The translations under genes were made by a program, and so were the position numbers. This document shows, piece by piece, positions 1 through 9,492 of a stretch of DNA of 64,000 nt; within the stretch, counting starts at the first letter, position 1; each line of letters starts with the position of its first letter. The notes under the pieces are model-generated. The model was given only the letters and a program-made list of their open reading frames with translations, was not told the DNA's origin and did no database searches. The DNA is taken from positions 1 to 64,000 of the forward strand of contig DHXP01000078.1 in the NCBI GenBank assembly GCA_002413745.1, written 5' to 3'. The DNA is from Flavobacterium sp. UBA5153. Its GTDB lineage: Bacteria > Bacteroidota > Bacteroidia > Flavobacteriales > Flavobacteriaceae.

Positions 1-208
1 AATCGAATTCAGGTTATTAATAGAAATAGCTATTTGTTCTCGATGCGGTTTTTGTAAATGAGTCATAAGCTGACAGCTACCGTTGGAAGGATTTTGCAGG
101 AACAGGGAACAACAGTGCTTTGAAGCTTGATATTCCGCTTTTTAATAAATATTAAGATCCACTTCACGGCGGATTTATATTTTAAATTTATGGATGGGTA
201 ATGTCAAT
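1..208. other. Left-edge non-coding stretch with a possible decayed gene end
   Basis: No complete gene is visible here. On the plus strand, positions 72-155 read as 27 codons plus a stop with a protein-like composition, ending in LKLDIPLFNKY. This frame has a stop only one codon upstream of it (66-68), so it would need a frameshift to join an earlier frame. It may be the damaged 3' end of a plus-strand gene cut by the window edge, or chance. The last 60 bases contain a loose inverted repeat around GATCC/GGAT that could end transcription of the kinase gene arriving on the minus strand. Confidence 0.25.
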
Positions 209-3200
209 TTATTTATCAAAATACTTTTGTATTAGACTTTTTAATAAGTCTATATTTATAGGTTTTGCAATATAATCAGTACATCCTGCGGCAATTGCTT
301 TTTCCCTGTCTTCAGACAGTCCATTTGCTGTTTGGGCAATAATGATCAACTCTTTATTGAATTGGCGGATTTTTCGCGTGGCTTCATAGCCATCCATTAT
401 TGGCATATTAATGTCCATCATCACCAAATCGATATCAGGATTTTTTTGGCAGGCTTCAACGGCTTCGACTCCTGTGGATGCTTTTAATAATTCTTTACTA
501 AATTTCGAGACTGCCTTTGAAATCAGCAATTTTGATATAGGATCGTCTTCTACAATTAATATTTTAAGGTCCTTAATTTGATTTTCTGTTTCCTTTTCGG
601 AAGCAATTTCGGGTATAATATCTTTTTTAGGCTCTGTATTATAGGGAATGGTAAAGTAAAATGTTGTGTCTTTTCCTTCCTCGCTTTCTACCCAAATTGT
701 ACCACCCAGCATTTCCACGTAAGCTTTTGAAATGGACAGTCCCAGACCTGCTCCCTGAAAAGCTCTTTTATCGGAAATATCGGCCTGGATAAAACGGTCA
801 AATATCGATTGCTGTTTGTCTTTGGGGATCCCAACACCGGTATCTTTTACAAAAAATTCCAGTACGGCTGGTTTGCCATTTTCTTTTAGGGCATAACCAA
901 ATTCGATTGTTCCTTTGTCCGTAAATTTAATGGCGTTTTTAACAAGGTTGGTAAGAATGGCATAGATTTTTTCAGTGTCTGTTTTAATGAGGGCTTCTTT
1001 TGCGGTCAGACCTTTTTTGAAGGCAAGCTGAATTCCTTTTTTTGTAGCTTCAGGTTTGAAAAAATTAAAAATGTATTCAATTTTTTCGTTGATATTTGTT
1101 TCCGAAATTGAAACTTTCATTTGCTTGGACTCAATTTTCGAAATGTCGATTATGTCGTTGATAATGTTGAGCATGCGTTTGCCGCTTTTTTCTATGATTT
1201 TGACATACTTCTTTTGTTCGTCATCTGTAAGATTGGGTTCTTTGAGTAGTTCGGCAAAGCCAAGAATACCGTTCATGGGAGTACGGATTTCGTGGCTCAT
1301 ATTGGCCAGGAAAGAGGATTTTAAGCGGTCGCTTTCTTCGGCACTTTCTTTGGCTTTGATTAATTCTTCTTCCGCAAGTTTGCGGTTTGTAACGTCGCGA
1401 CTGATACCAAGCAACATCGTCACTTCTCCCTTCTCGTCCCGCATTGGGGCAGCGTGTGTTTCGAGCCAGCGCTTCGTTCCACGAAGTCCGATAATCTCAA
1501 ATTCCAAAAGGCCATTTTCACCCTGCATTACGCGCTGATGTAGTTCACGGAAAGCGGTGCGATATTCCGGGACAATAAATTCAAGGAGATTATGTGACTT
1601 GACCTCTTCCTCTGAGTTTGATTCCAGCATCGCTAAACCTGAGGCGTTTATGTCCAGCAAATTTCCCTTTTGATCTATAATCTTCACGCATTCGGGCTCA
1701 GTTTCTATGATGGTTCTCATCCGCTTTTCGCTCATCCTTAAAGCTTCTTCCGTTTTCTTCCGCTCTGTAATATCTTCATTGATTGCAATATAATGAGTCG
1801 TTTCGCCTTTTGCATTTATAATTGGCGAAATTGCTGAAGACTCCCAGAAAAAGGAGCCATCCTTTTTCTTATTATGAAATTCGCCATGCCATTCATTACC
1901 TCTTGAAATCGTTCTCCACAGGTTTTTATATTCCTCTGGTGGTGTATGTCCTGAATTTAGGATACGCGGATTTTTACCGATGGCTTCCTCATAACTGTAT
2001 CCGGTTGTTTCGACAAACTTTGGATTGACGTACTGTATCGTACCCATTGTGTTTGTAATAACAATGGTTACGGGACTTTGTTCCACTGCCTGCGAAAGTT
2101 GCCTGATTTTTTCTTCGGCTTGTTTCCGCTCTGTAATATCTTCTTTGATTGCAATATAGTGGGTTATTTCGCCTTTTGCATTTATAATTGGTGAGATTGT
2201 TGAAGATTCCCAATAAAGGGAGCCGTCCTTTTTCTTATTATAAAAATTTCCATGCCACTGATTACCTCTTGAAATAGTTTTCCATAAGTTTTTATATTCC
2301 TCGGTTGGTGTATGTCCCGAATTTAAGATTCGCGGATTTTTACCGATGGCCTCCTCATAACTGTATCCGGTTGTTTCGACAAACTTTGGATTCACATACT
2401 GTATTGTACCCATTGTGTCAGTGATGAAAATGGTTACGGGACTTTGTTCCACCGCCTGAGAAAGTTGCCTAATTTTTTCTTCGTCCTGTTTGCGCTCTTC
2501 TTCAATAAGAATTGTTTCTAATGAGAATGCTATGTTGTTTGTGATTTTTTCGAGCAATATCACTTCTCCAAAAGAAAAGAAGTTTATTTCATCAGAATAC
2601 AAAGTGAACGCACCTATTGCCTTGTTGCGTACCTTGATTGGAATCGATATCGAAGAATTATATCCTCGTTGTATTGCCTCGTTACGCCATGACTCCATTA
2701 TAGGATCGTTTGCAATATCATTGCAAACAAATGTTTTTCCTTTTCGGATTGCTGTGCCCGTGGGTCCTTTTCCCTCAGCAACTTTGTTGATAGATATTTT
2801 TTTAATTTTTGTAAAATATCCGTTTTCAAACCCATCCCATGCTACTGGAGTGACAGTGTGAGTATCGTTATCAACCAGACCAATCCAACTCATACGAAAT
2901 TTCCCATAGGTTGTTGCAATAGTACAGATTTCGTGAAAAAGTTTTTCACGATCATGTGACCAAAGAATCAAATCATTAATCTGGCTAATCAGAGCGTGCA
3001 CACGATTAAGTTTTACCAACTCATCAAATCTTCGCTTGCGCTCGGTAATATCGAAGAAGGTGACAAGTAAACCATCATTGATAATTGCACCAGAAATCAC
3101 GACAGTACGCACTTCCCCATTTTTACAGCTTACTTCGTACTCGGCAGATTCTATATCGGTATTTTGCTCCAAAGCCAGTTTCGAATCTGATTCCCATGTA

Positions 3201-4129
3201 GAAATTGCCCATTTCCTATAGTCGGGATCGGGATAAGCGAGCTGCCACCACTCATTTATGGTTGGCATATCCTGAATAGTGTATCCAAAGGTTTGCTCGA
3301 ATCGTTTGTTATAGTCAACCGTTACGCCTTCTTTATCAATTAATGCAAGAGGTACCGAAGCCAAGTTGAAGAGTTTTTCAAAACGGGCTTCACTCTTGCT
3401 AATCTTCTCTTCTCGTTCTGACAAAGCATCGAGCATTTCATTGAACTCTTGTGCCAAAAGTGCCGCTTCGTCTGTTCCTGTTATGTGGGAACGGGCAGAG
3501 GGATTTCCTGAACCTACTTCGTTGATTGTGTTTTGAACGGCATAGAGTCTTCGAGTGATGCGGTTTCCCAAGAGCCATGCTATAAAGGAACCCATTAAAA
3601 TTGCAATAATGGCATAAACTACCCCATTGATTGTGATATCACTGAGTTGCTTTATCATTGTTTTTTGGCTTAGGCCAACACGCACCCATCCAACAAGTTT
3701 ACCAGAGAGTATGGCGGGAACGGCAACATCAACCAAATCGGGTGTTTCGCTTATTACGGTCCGGTGAGCTACTGGAGGTAAATCGAGCAGGAACTGTCCG
3801 TTTTTGGATTTATCGGTATGTGCCAGAATGCGTCCGTTTTTATCTGTAAGTATGGCAAAAATAAGATCAGGATGGTGGAGCTGGGAGTCAACCAATTCTT
3901 GAAGACCCGCAATATCGTTAGTGGCAATCCATACTGAAGAGGTGGTCGAAAGTGATTGTGCGAGTCCTTCAGCTTCTTCTGATTGATGGTTGAGAGACAT
4001 TGTATGCTGCCGTGATATTAAATCAACAATAAAAACCGACATCAATATTGCATTAACTAGCGCCACGCTTATGATGAGACGACCCCGTAAGGAGCCAAAA
4101 AATACTTTTATTTTATGAGGAATCTTCAT
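209..4129 (-). CDS. Hybrid sensor histidine kinase / response regulator with multiple PAS and GAF domains
   Basis: This is a 1306-residue membrane signalling kinase. Seen in order: a TM helix near residues 15-37, a periplasmic loop of about 125 residues, a second TM near 164-186, a HAMP segment, a PAS domain (about 250-365), a GAF domain (about 385-545) and three further PAS domains (about 553-930). The HisKA domain follows with MSHEIRTPMNG (phospho-accepting His about 946), then HATPase_c with N, G1 and G2 boxes, and a C-terminal receiver with VMMDINMPIMDG (Asp about 1239). By family knowledge it autophosphorylates and relays phosphate internally; no partner DNA-binding regulator is adjacent. 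Its start overlaps the stop of the upstream binding-protein gene (ATGA, 4126-4129), so the two are probably translationally coupled. The second and third PAS domains are near-copies of each other. The ligand is unknown. Confidence 0.95.
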   Translation of the reverse strand: MKIPHKIKVFFGSLRGRLIISVALVNAILMSVFIVDLISRQHTMSLNHQSEEAEGLAQSLSTTSSVWIATNDIAGLQELVDSQLHHPDLIFAILTDKNGRILAHTDKSKNGQFLLDLPPVAHRTVISETPDLVDVAVPAILSGKLVGWVRVGLSQKTMIKQLSDITINGVVYAIIAILMGSFIAWLLGNRITRRLYAVQNTINEVGSGNPSARSHITGTDEAALLAQEFNEMLDALSEREEKISKSEARFEKLFNLASVPLALIDKEGVTVDYNKRFEQTFGYTIQDMPTINEWWQLAYPDPDYRKWAISTWESDSKLALEQNTDIESAEYEVSCKNGEVRTVVISGAIINDGLLVTFFDITERKRRFDELVKLNRVHALISQINDLILWSHDREKLFHEICTIATTYGKFRMSWIGLVDNDTHTVTPVAWDGFENGYFTKIKKISINKVAEGKGPTGTAIRKGKTFVCNDIANDPIMESWRNEAIQRGYNSSISIPIKVRNKAIGAFTLYSDEINFFSFGEVILLEKITNNIAFSLETILIEEERKQDEEKIRQLSQAVEQSPVTIFITDTMGTIQYVNPKFVETTGYSYEEAIGKNPRILNSGHTPTEEYKNLWKTISRGNQWHGNFYNKKKDGSLYWESSTISPIINAKGEITHYIAIKEDITERKQAEEKIRQLSQAVEQSPVTIVITNTMGTIQYVNPKFVETTGYSYEEAIGKNPRILNSGHTPPEEYKNLWRTISRGNEWHGEFHNKKKDGSFFWESSAISPIINAKGETTHYIAINEDITERKKTEEALRMSEKRMRTIIETEPECVKIIDQKGNLLDINASGLAMLESNSEEEVKSHNLLEFIVPEYRTAFRELHQRVMQGENGLLEFEIIGLRGTKRWLETHAAPMRDEKGEVTMLLGISRDVTNRKLAEEELIKAKESAEESDRLKSSFLANMSHEIRTPMNGILGFAELLKEPNLTDDEQKKYVKIIEKSGKRMLNIINDIIDISKIESKQMKVSISETNINEKIEYIFNFFKPEATKKGIQLAFKKGLTAKEALIKTDTEKIYAILTNLVKNAIKFTDKGTIEFGYALKENGKPAVLEFFVKDTGVGIPKDKQQSIFDRFIQADISDKRAFQGAGLGLSISKAYVEMLGGTIWVESEEGKDTTFYFTIPYNTEPKKDIIPEIASEKETENQIKDLKILIVEDDPISKLLISKAVSKFSKELLKASTGVEAVEACQKNPDIDLVMMDINMPIMDGYEATRKIRQFNKELIIIAQTANGLSEDREKAIAAGCTDYIAKPINIDLLKSLIQKYFDK

Positions 4130-5217
4130 TTTATGTCAATTTTGCGTACTTGTTTTTCGAATCGATCTATGTATTTTTGAACTACATCATAGTCCTTATT
4201 CGTAGCTTTTATAAAGCGGGCAGTTTCCATATTCTCAAGAATATTTTTCCCCTCTTTGGATTTATTTAGATCTGTTAGAAGTTTTTGAACCTGATTCCTG
4301 ATGTTTGAGGGGATGTCGTTACGTACCATAACGGAATTATTTATCAGTGGCTCGGTTTCCCACAATACTTTTAATTGAGCTGCCTCATTAGGCTGTGTTT
4401 TCTGGAAAGATCTCCATGGTGGTGGCCAAGTTGCCCCGGCAGCTGTCTTTTTTAAAAACACATTCATTATGGAAGACTCTTGTGAGCCCACATATATGTT
4501 AGTGATGTCTTTGTTGATGTTGATGCCATGGGTATAAAGAAAGTATTGCGGCATAATGCAGGCAGCTAGTGCTGTTGGCGACGGATAGCTTACTGCTTTG
4601 CCCATAAGATTAGCGGGTTCGTTGATGCCACCATCTTTACGCACTATGAAAATTCCCTTAAAATCCTCTGGTTCTCCCGCCATTGCCATGACAGTATATT
4701 CTGATTTTATTGCCTGTAATGTTTGCCATGGATTTGGCAAAAGAAATTCAGGCTTTCTGTTTTTATATTTTTCTTCGAAACTGGCATAATTCCTTGATGC
4801 TTCAAGGATAAATTCGGCTCCCTTAATTTTTTTATTTAAATAATCCATAAGGGGCTGGTAGGAGCGCATCAGCATTACCGGATTATGAAGAGGGTGTACT
4901 ACAAAGTGATAGACTGGTTTTGTTTGAAGAGCAGGAGAGTTGCCATATTCTGGACCGTTTGCTTTTGTTTCTTGTTTGCATCCCGAAAGCGGAAATAAAA
5001 GAACCATTGCAAAGCATAAACCGATAAACCCGTTAATGTACGAGTGTAATTTGAGAGAGGTGTTACCAATGAAAGCTGCTTTTGGGGAATTATCATTATT
5101 TCCTTTTGGCAATGTTCCTCGTGCAGTTGTAATTGCTTGCTTGCGCCTACTGACCTTGCTATATGAATTTATATTCCAGAAAGAGTCGGCTGGGTTTTTA
5201 AGGTTTTTTTTATTCAT
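4126..5217 (-). CDS. PhnD-like periplasmic substrate-binding lipoprotein
   Basis: The product has 363 residues and resembles the phosphate/phosphite/phosphonate (PhnD) ABC binding-protein family. It shows the FVVHPLHNP strand, an YQPLMDYL segment, and the family's AGATWPPPWRSF-like loop. A hydrophobic stretch near residues 62-80 ends in LSGC, a lipobox, so it is probably a lipoprotein. The roughly 60 basic residues ahead of that signal are unusual, and translation may begin further in, although no good internal ATG is obvious. No permease or ATPase gene is nearby. The gene overlaps the downstream kinase by 4 bases, which suggests it feeds a ligand signal to the kinase's periplasmic domain and does not serve transport. 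That role is inferred. Confidence 0.82.
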   Translation of the reverse strand: MNKKNLKNPADSFWNINSYSKVSRRKQAITTARGTLPKGNNDNSPKAAFIGNTSLKLHSYINGFIGLCFAMVLLFPLSGCKQETKANGPEYGNSPALQTKPVYHFVVHPLHNPVMLMRSYQPLMDYLNKKIKGAEFILEASRNYASFEEKYKNRKPEFLLPNPWQTLQAIKSEYTVMAMAGEPEDFKGIFIVRKDGGINEPANLMGKAVSYPSPTALAACIMPQYFLYTHGININKDITNIYVGSQESSIMNVFLKKTAAGATWPPPWRSFQKTQPNEAAQLKVLWETEPLINNSVMVRNDIPSNIRNQVQKLLTDLNKSKEGKNILENMETARFIKATNKDYDVVQKYIDRFEKQVRKIDIK

Positions 5218-5333
5218 AAATATGTTTTTTGGGCAACCGCTTTGTTTTTCGATTAACTTTTCATGTCCTATTTTTTTACATATTATATTTGGGATTTATT
5301 ATAGTTTATGGTTGCTAAAATAGTATTTATTTA

Positions 5334-5759
5334 CTATAATTTAGCTTTTATTTTTTCTGTTACTGCAGCATATTCTGCATCAGAAAGATAAATTTTTTGT
5401 GGATTCATTTCAAAAACACTGCCAAAACCGTAGCCATCTTTATATTTTGGAACAATGTGCATATGTAAATGCGATAGGGTATCTGCATAAGCACCATAGT
5501 TAATTTTAGCAGGGTTAAATGCTGTCGCGATAGCTTTTGCCGCTTTTGCAACATCGCCCATAAATGCATTACGTTGCTCCTCGTTCAATTCGTGAAACTC
5601 GACGGCGTGGTCTTTATAGACAACATTGCATCGACCTAAGTAGGATTGCTCTTTAAACAAGAAAAGTTGGGATACCTCCAAATCACAGATTTTAATCATT
5701 AAACTATGTAATGTTTTGTTTTCTTGACAATATAAACATTCTGAAGCAGGTGTAGGCAT
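5334..5759 (-). CDS. HIT family hydrolase
   Basis: A 141-residue protein of the histidine-triad superfamily. The signature HLHMHIVPK (H-x-H-x-H) lies near residues 94-102, and two Cys at the N terminus (ECLYC) recall the zinc-binding variants of the family. HIT proteins hydrolyse or transfer nucleoside phosphates from substrates such as AMP-amidates or dinucleoside polyphosphates; the precise substrate cannot be read from sequence. It stands alone, 72 bases from thyA on the same strand, and is probably cytoplasmic. Confidence 0.88.
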   Translation of the reverse strand: MPTPASECLYCQENKTLHSLMIKICDLEVSQLFLFKEQSYLGRCNVVYKDHAVEFHELNEEQRNAFMGDVAKAAKAIATAFNPAKINYGAYADTLSHLHMHIVPKYKDGYGFGSVFEMNPQKIYLSDAEYAAVTEKIKAKL

Positions 5760-5830
5760 ACTATTATTTTATGTAAATTATTAATTATTGTTTGTGAAAG
5801 AATTCAATGTGATAAGGATAAATTTAAAAT

Positions 5831-6655
5831 CTAAACCGCTACACTTCCTTTTATAAGAGGATGAGGTTCATAACCTTCGAGTGTAAAATCCTCGAAAGTA
5901 AAGTCAAAAATATCTTTTATGGCAGGATTCAAAATCATTTTTGGCAACGATTTTGGTTCTCGCGACAATTGTAATTCGAGTTGCTCAAAATGATTGTTGT
6001 AAATGTGTGCATCGCCAAAAGTGTGAATAAATTCGCCTACTTCCAACTCACAAACTTGGGCAATCATCATGGTTAATAATGCATAAGAAGCTATATTAAA
6101 GGGAACGCCAAGAAAAATATCGGCGCTTCGTTGATACAATTGACACGACAGTTTTCCGTCGGAAACGTAGAATTGGAAAAAGGCATGACAAGGAGGTAAA
6201 GCGGCTTTATTGTTGGCTACATTTTCTGAAAATGATTTTGAATTATCAGGTAAAACCGAGGGATTCCAAGCTGAAACCAGCATTCTTCGGCTATTTGGAT
6301 TGGTTTTTAGTTCGTTGATAAGATCGGCGATTTGGTCTATTTCTTCGCTGTTCCAGTTGCGCCATTGGTGGCCATAAACCGGACCTAAATTACCATTTTC
6401 ATCGGCCCAAGCATCCCATATTTTCACCCCGTTTTCTTGAAGATATTCAATGTTGGTATCTCCTTTCAAGAACCAAAGCAGTTCGTATATGATGGATTTT
6501 AGATGTAATTTTTTAGTGGTAACCATCGGAAAACCTTCTGCCAGATCAAATCGCATTTGGTAACCAAAAACGCTTTTTGTGCCCGTTCCTGTTCGATCTC
6601 CTTTTTGACAACCGCTTTCCATAACGTGTTGCACTAAATCTAGGTATTGCTTCAT
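5831..6655 (-). CDS. thyA: Thymidylate synthase
   Basis: The 274-residue product converts dUMP to dTMP using methylene-tetrahydrofolate. Family signatures are clear: [13 protein letters not shown] near the N terminus, LWFLKGDTN, the catalytic Cys in [13 protein letters not shown] (about residue 155), [20 protein letters not shown], and [12 protein letters not shown]. Its length is usual for bacterial ThyA (about 264-280). The start at 6655 fits the conserved [12 protein letters not shown] opening. Six perfect 7-bp tandem repeats lie about 20 bases upstream of the start. dhfr is not adjacent. Confidence 0.97.
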   Translation of the reverse strand: MKQYLDLVQHVMESGCQKGDRTGTGTKSVFGYQMRFDLAEGFPMVTTKKLHLKSIIYELLWFLKGDTNIEYLQENGVKIWDAWADENGNLGPVYGHQWRNWNSEEIDQIADLINELKTNPNSRRMLVSAWNPSVLPDNSKSFSENVANNKAALPPCHAFFQFYVSDGKLSCQLYQRSADIFLGVPFNIASYALLTMMIAQVCELEVGEFIHTFGDAHIYNNHFEQLELQLSREPKSLPKMILNPAIKDIFDFTFEDFTLEGYEPHPLIKGSVAV

Positions 6656-6674
6656 TCTTGGTTTAAAAGTTTAT

Positions 6675-6716
6675 AAAGTTTAAAGTTTAAAGTTTAAAGT
6701 TTAAAGTTTAAAGTTT
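6675..6716. repeat. Six perfect tandem copies of AAAGTTT upstream of thyA
   Basis: Read directly: the heptamer AAAGTTT is repeated six times without a mismatch, with partial units on the left side. It lies 20-61 bases upstream of the thyA start codon in the transcription direction, where changes in copy number could alter promoter spacing or the 5' leader. An effect on expression is speculation. Confidence 0.9.
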
Positions 6717-6798
6717 GGGTACTTCAAACATCAACATTCGTTAATCATCATACTCTATTCAAATGAGTTTTTTGTTGTTTTCTGAAAACTGAGATGAA

Positions 6799-7422
6799 CT
6801 ATCTTTTCGAGATTTCGTCCCTAATCTTTGCCGCTTTTTCATAATCTTCATGGTTTACGGCTTGATCCAACAATTCATTTAGCTCCTGTAAACTATGTTT
6901 TGAATAAGTTTCGCCAGATTGATTGCTTTCTTCTTGTTGACCAAAAGTATCGGGATTGGAAAGCACATCGTCAATTTCCCGTGAAGCCGCATCGGTTTCA
7001 TGGGTATTGTTTTTCAGATAGATTCCGGCTTTGTCCAGAATGTTTTTATAAGTAAAAATGGGCGCGTTAAATCGCAATGCCAAAGCGATGGCATCGGATG
7101 TTCTGGCGTCTATAATTTCTTCGATTTTATCCCTTTCGCAAATGATGCTCGAATAAAAAACACCGTCTACCAGTTTGTGGATTATGACTTGTTTTACCAC
7201 GATATCAAATCGATCGGCAAAATTTTTGAATAAATCATGGGTCAAAGGGCGAGGAGGTTTTATTTCTTTTTCTAAAGCAATTGCTATGGATTGAGCCTCG
7301 AAAGCACCTATTACAATAGGCAACTTTCTCTCTCCGTCAACCTCGTTCAAAATCAAGGCATAAGCCCCGTTTTGAGTTTGACTGTATGAAATTCCTTTTA
7401 TGGATAATTTAACTAAGCTCAT
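6799..7422 (-). CDS. Bifunctional nuclease (DUF151) with C-terminal UVR motif
   Basis: The 207-residue product has an N-terminal DUF151 / bifunctional-nuclease domain (about residues 1-130, including the LPIVIGAFEAQSIAIAL and DARTSDAIALALR motifs). The C-terminal UVR-type helix pair (about 168-205, with DQAVNHEDYEKAAKIRDEI) resembles the UvrB/UvrC contact motif and McsA-like proteins. The family is named for a reported DNase/RNase activity in plants and bacteria; its cellular role in Bacteroidota is not established. A linker of about 40 polar residues separates the domains. It stands between thyA and the etf genes with separate spacing. Confidence 0.88.
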   Translation of the reverse strand: MSLVKLSIKGISYSQTQNGAYALILNEVDGERKLPIVIGAFEAQSIAIALEKEIKPPRPLTHDLFKNFADRFDIVVKQVIIHKLVDGVFYSSIICERDKIEEIIDARTSDAIALALRFNAPIFTYKNILDKAGIYLKNNTHETDAASREIDDVLSNPDTFGQQEESNQSGETYSKHSLQELNELLDQAVNHEDYEKAAKIRDEISKR

Positions 7423-7589
7423 AATTTCGGGATTGAAAAGGACATGGTACCTTGTTTATCAATTGCTGTTTTTCAATAAAAAAATGCAATTTTAATCAAA
7501 AAACACGAAACAAAAAAGCTACCTAAAAACAAAGATACAAATATCTTGATTGTAGGTAACTATGTTTTGGGGCAAGAATTAAAAAATTA

Positions 7590-8555
7590 TTAATGTTGTG
7601 CCTTAAATGCTTTAAGTTTTTCAGTTAATCTAGGGACTACGTCAAAAGCATCTCCTACAACTCCATAATCGGCGACTTTAAAGAACGGGGCTTCCGGATC
7701 ACTGTTGATGACCACTTTTACTTTCGAGGAATTAATCCCGGCAATATGTTGAATCGCTCCCGAAATTCCTATGGCAATATATAAATTGGCGGCAACAGGT
7801 TTTCCTGTTTGTCCCACATGTTCTGAATGAGGCCTCCAGTCTAAATCTGAAACGGGTTTTGAACATGCAGTTGCGGCACCAAGAACTTCGGCTAACTCTT
7901 CAATCATCCCCCAGTTTTCGGGACCTTTTAATCCACGACCTCCGGAAACCACAATATCGGCATCGGCCAGTGAAACTTTTCCGGAAACTTTTTCCACTGA
8001 TTCCACTTTTACTCCAAAATCGTTTTCTTCTATAGTTGGATTAAAATCTTCCTCGGTCAAAGCCGAAGCATTTTCGAAAATACCATAAGAGTTTTTGGCA
8101 AGACCAAGAATTTTTATATCGGTGTCGATTTCGGTGATGTTGAAAGCTTTAGTCGAAAAGGCATTTCTTTTTACCTGTAAAGGTACGGTGCTCACAGGTA
8201 ACCCAACCACATTTGAAGCAAAACCAGCTTCTAATGATACTGCAACAAGTGGAGAAAGATAGATGCTATCAGTGCTTGAGGAGAGCAAAATTAATTTTGT
8301 ATTTTCTTTTTGAGCGGCTTGTTTGATGACATCCGCATAAGCCTTTGCCGTAAACCCGGACAATTTATCGTTGGTTACTTTCAAGACTTTGTCAACTCCG
8401 TATTTTGATAATTCCGAAACATCCGCTGCATTTATGGTTACGGCTGTAACGGTGGTTCCCAATGTTTCTGCTACTTTTTTTGCATATGAAGCTAATTCGA
8501 AAGCTATTTTTCTGAATTTTCCTTCTGCGAATTCTGCATATATTAATATTGACAT
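7590..8555 (-). CDS. etfA: Electron transfer flavoprotein, alpha subunit
   Basis: The 321-residue subunit carries the FAD domain. The C-terminal half holds the family signature, with GGRGLKGPENWGMIEELA, SKPVSDLDW, HVGQTGKPV, YIAIGISGAIQHIAG and VVINSDPEAPFF, which line the FAD site. With EtfB it carries electrons from acyl-CoA dehydrogenases to the ETF-quinone oxidoreductase. It follows etfB on the minus strand after a 72-base spacer and is probably co-transcribed with it. Length is normal for short-type EtfA. Confidence 0.96.
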   Translation of the reverse strand: MSILIYAEFAEGKFRKIAFELASYAKKVAETLGTTVTAVTINAADVSELSKYGVDKVLKVTNDKLSGFTAKAYADVIKQAAQKENTKLILLSSSTDSIYLSPLVAVSLEAGFASNVVGLPVSTVPLQVKRNAFSTKAFNITEIDTDIKILGLAKNSYGIFENASALTEEDFNPTIEENDFGVKVESVEKVSGKVSLADADIVVSGGRGLKGPENWGMIEELAEVLGAATACSKPVSDLDWRPHSEHVGQTGKPVAANLYIAIGISGAIQHIAGINSSKVKVVINSDPEAPFFKVADYGVVGDAFDVVPRLTEKLKAFKAQH

Positions 8556-8598
8556 AATGATTTGTTTAAAGTTTCAGGTTTGAAGTTTCAAGTTGTGC

Positions 8599-8624
8599 AC
8601 TGAATACTGAACACTGAATACTGA
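8599..8624. repeat. ACTGAA(T/C)-type short repeats between etfB and etfA
   Basis: The spacer between the two etf genes contains ACTGAATACTGA twice, separated by AC. Next to it is an imperfect repeat of GAAGTTTCA. Such simple repeats are common between flavobacterial genes. No function is evident. Confidence 0.6.
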
Positions 8625-8627
8625 TTT

Positions 8628-9374
8628 CTATATAACTTTCGCTTCGTTGTGTAATAAATTGATTAATTCGTCTAAATTATCGGCAGCAACTAATTTCACG
8701 GCGGATTTTGGAGCAGGTTTTTCAAATCTCACGGCTTTAGTATTCACCGAGGCTTCAACGGGTTCAAGAACTGTTAATGTTTTTGATCTGGCAGTCATAA
8801 TTCCTCTCATGTTTGGAATACGCAAATCTTTTTCCTCAACCAATCCTTTTTGTCCACCAATGATTAATGGTAAAGTTGTGGAAACAGTTTCTCTTCCACC
8901 ATCAATTTCCCGAATTGCTTTTACGTTAGTGCCGTCAACAGTAATACTTGTGCAGGAATTCAGGAAATTATATCCTAGAATACCGGCAATCATTCCCGGA
9001 ACCATTCCGCCGTTGTAATCCAACGATTCTTTTCCTGCAATAATGACATCGTATGCGCCGTTTTTTATCACTTCGGCAAGTTGTTTGGCAACGAAGAAAC
9101 TGTCTGTTGGATTCGCATTCACGCGAATGGCATCGTTTGCGCCAATGGCCAAGGCTTTTCTTAAAGTAGGCTCTGTTTCTGGCCCGCCAACATTGACAAC
9201 AGTGATAGTTGCACCTTGTTGTTCTTGAAACCAAATAGCACGTGTTAAGCCATATTCGTCGTTGGGATTAATCACAAACTGGACGCCGTTAGTATCAAAT
9301 TGGGAGTCGTCACTGGTAAAATTAATTTTTGAAGTAGTATCAGGAACGTGACTGATGCAGACTAATATTTTCAT
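8628..9374 (-). CDS. etfB: Electron transfer flavoprotein, beta subunit
   Basis: The 248-residue partner of EtfA. It begins MKILVCISHVPDTTSKI, has the NPNDEYGLTRAIW segment, and the AMP/adenine-binding region with VNVGGPETEPTLRKALAIGA and GKESLDYNGGMVPGMIAG. It is cytoplasmic and functions as a heterodimer with EtfA in fatty-acid and amino-acid oxidation. It is the first gene of the etfB-etfA pair. A TAATTTTG box on the minus strand (9413-9406) lies about 30 bases upstream and is a plausible promoter -7 element. Confidence 0.96.
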   Translation of the reverse strand: MKILVCISHVPDTTSKINFTSDDSQFDTNGVQFVINPNDEYGLTRAIWFQEQQGATITVVNVGGPETEPTLRKALAIGANDAIRVNANPTDSFFVAKQLAEVIKNGAYDVIIAGKESLDYNGGMVPGMIAGILGYNFLNSCTSITVDGTNVKAIREIDGGRETVSTTLPLIIGGQKGLVEEKDLRIPNMRGIMTARSKTLTVLEPVEASVNTKAVRFEKPAPKSAVKLVAADNLDELINLLHNEAKVI

Positions 9375-9405
9375 AATTATAAATTTTATTTCTAAATTGG
9401 TTCTA

Positions 9406-9413
9406 CAAAATTA
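9406..9413 (-). promoter_or_regulatory. Putative -7 box (TAnnTTTG) for etfBA
   Basis: On the minus strand the bases read TAATTTTG, an exact match to the Bacteroidota -7 consensus, 32-39 bases before the etfB start. No clear TTG -33 element is seen at the usual distance, so support is partial. Confidence 0.45.
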
Positions 9414-9492
9414 GAATAATAATTGGAATAATATACTATGCGTGCATAATATTTATATAAACTATTTCGATTTCGTAACCCTGATTGTTTCA

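Noticed and set aside
72-155. The 27-codon frame at the left edge as a true gene end
   Set aside because: It has a stop immediately upstream and no recognised family; it was kept only as a low-confidence note.
4940-5323. A 127-codon plus-strand frame over the start of the PhnD-like gene
   Set aside because: It is antisense to a well-supported lipoprotein gene that is coupled to the kinase; no homology or promoter.
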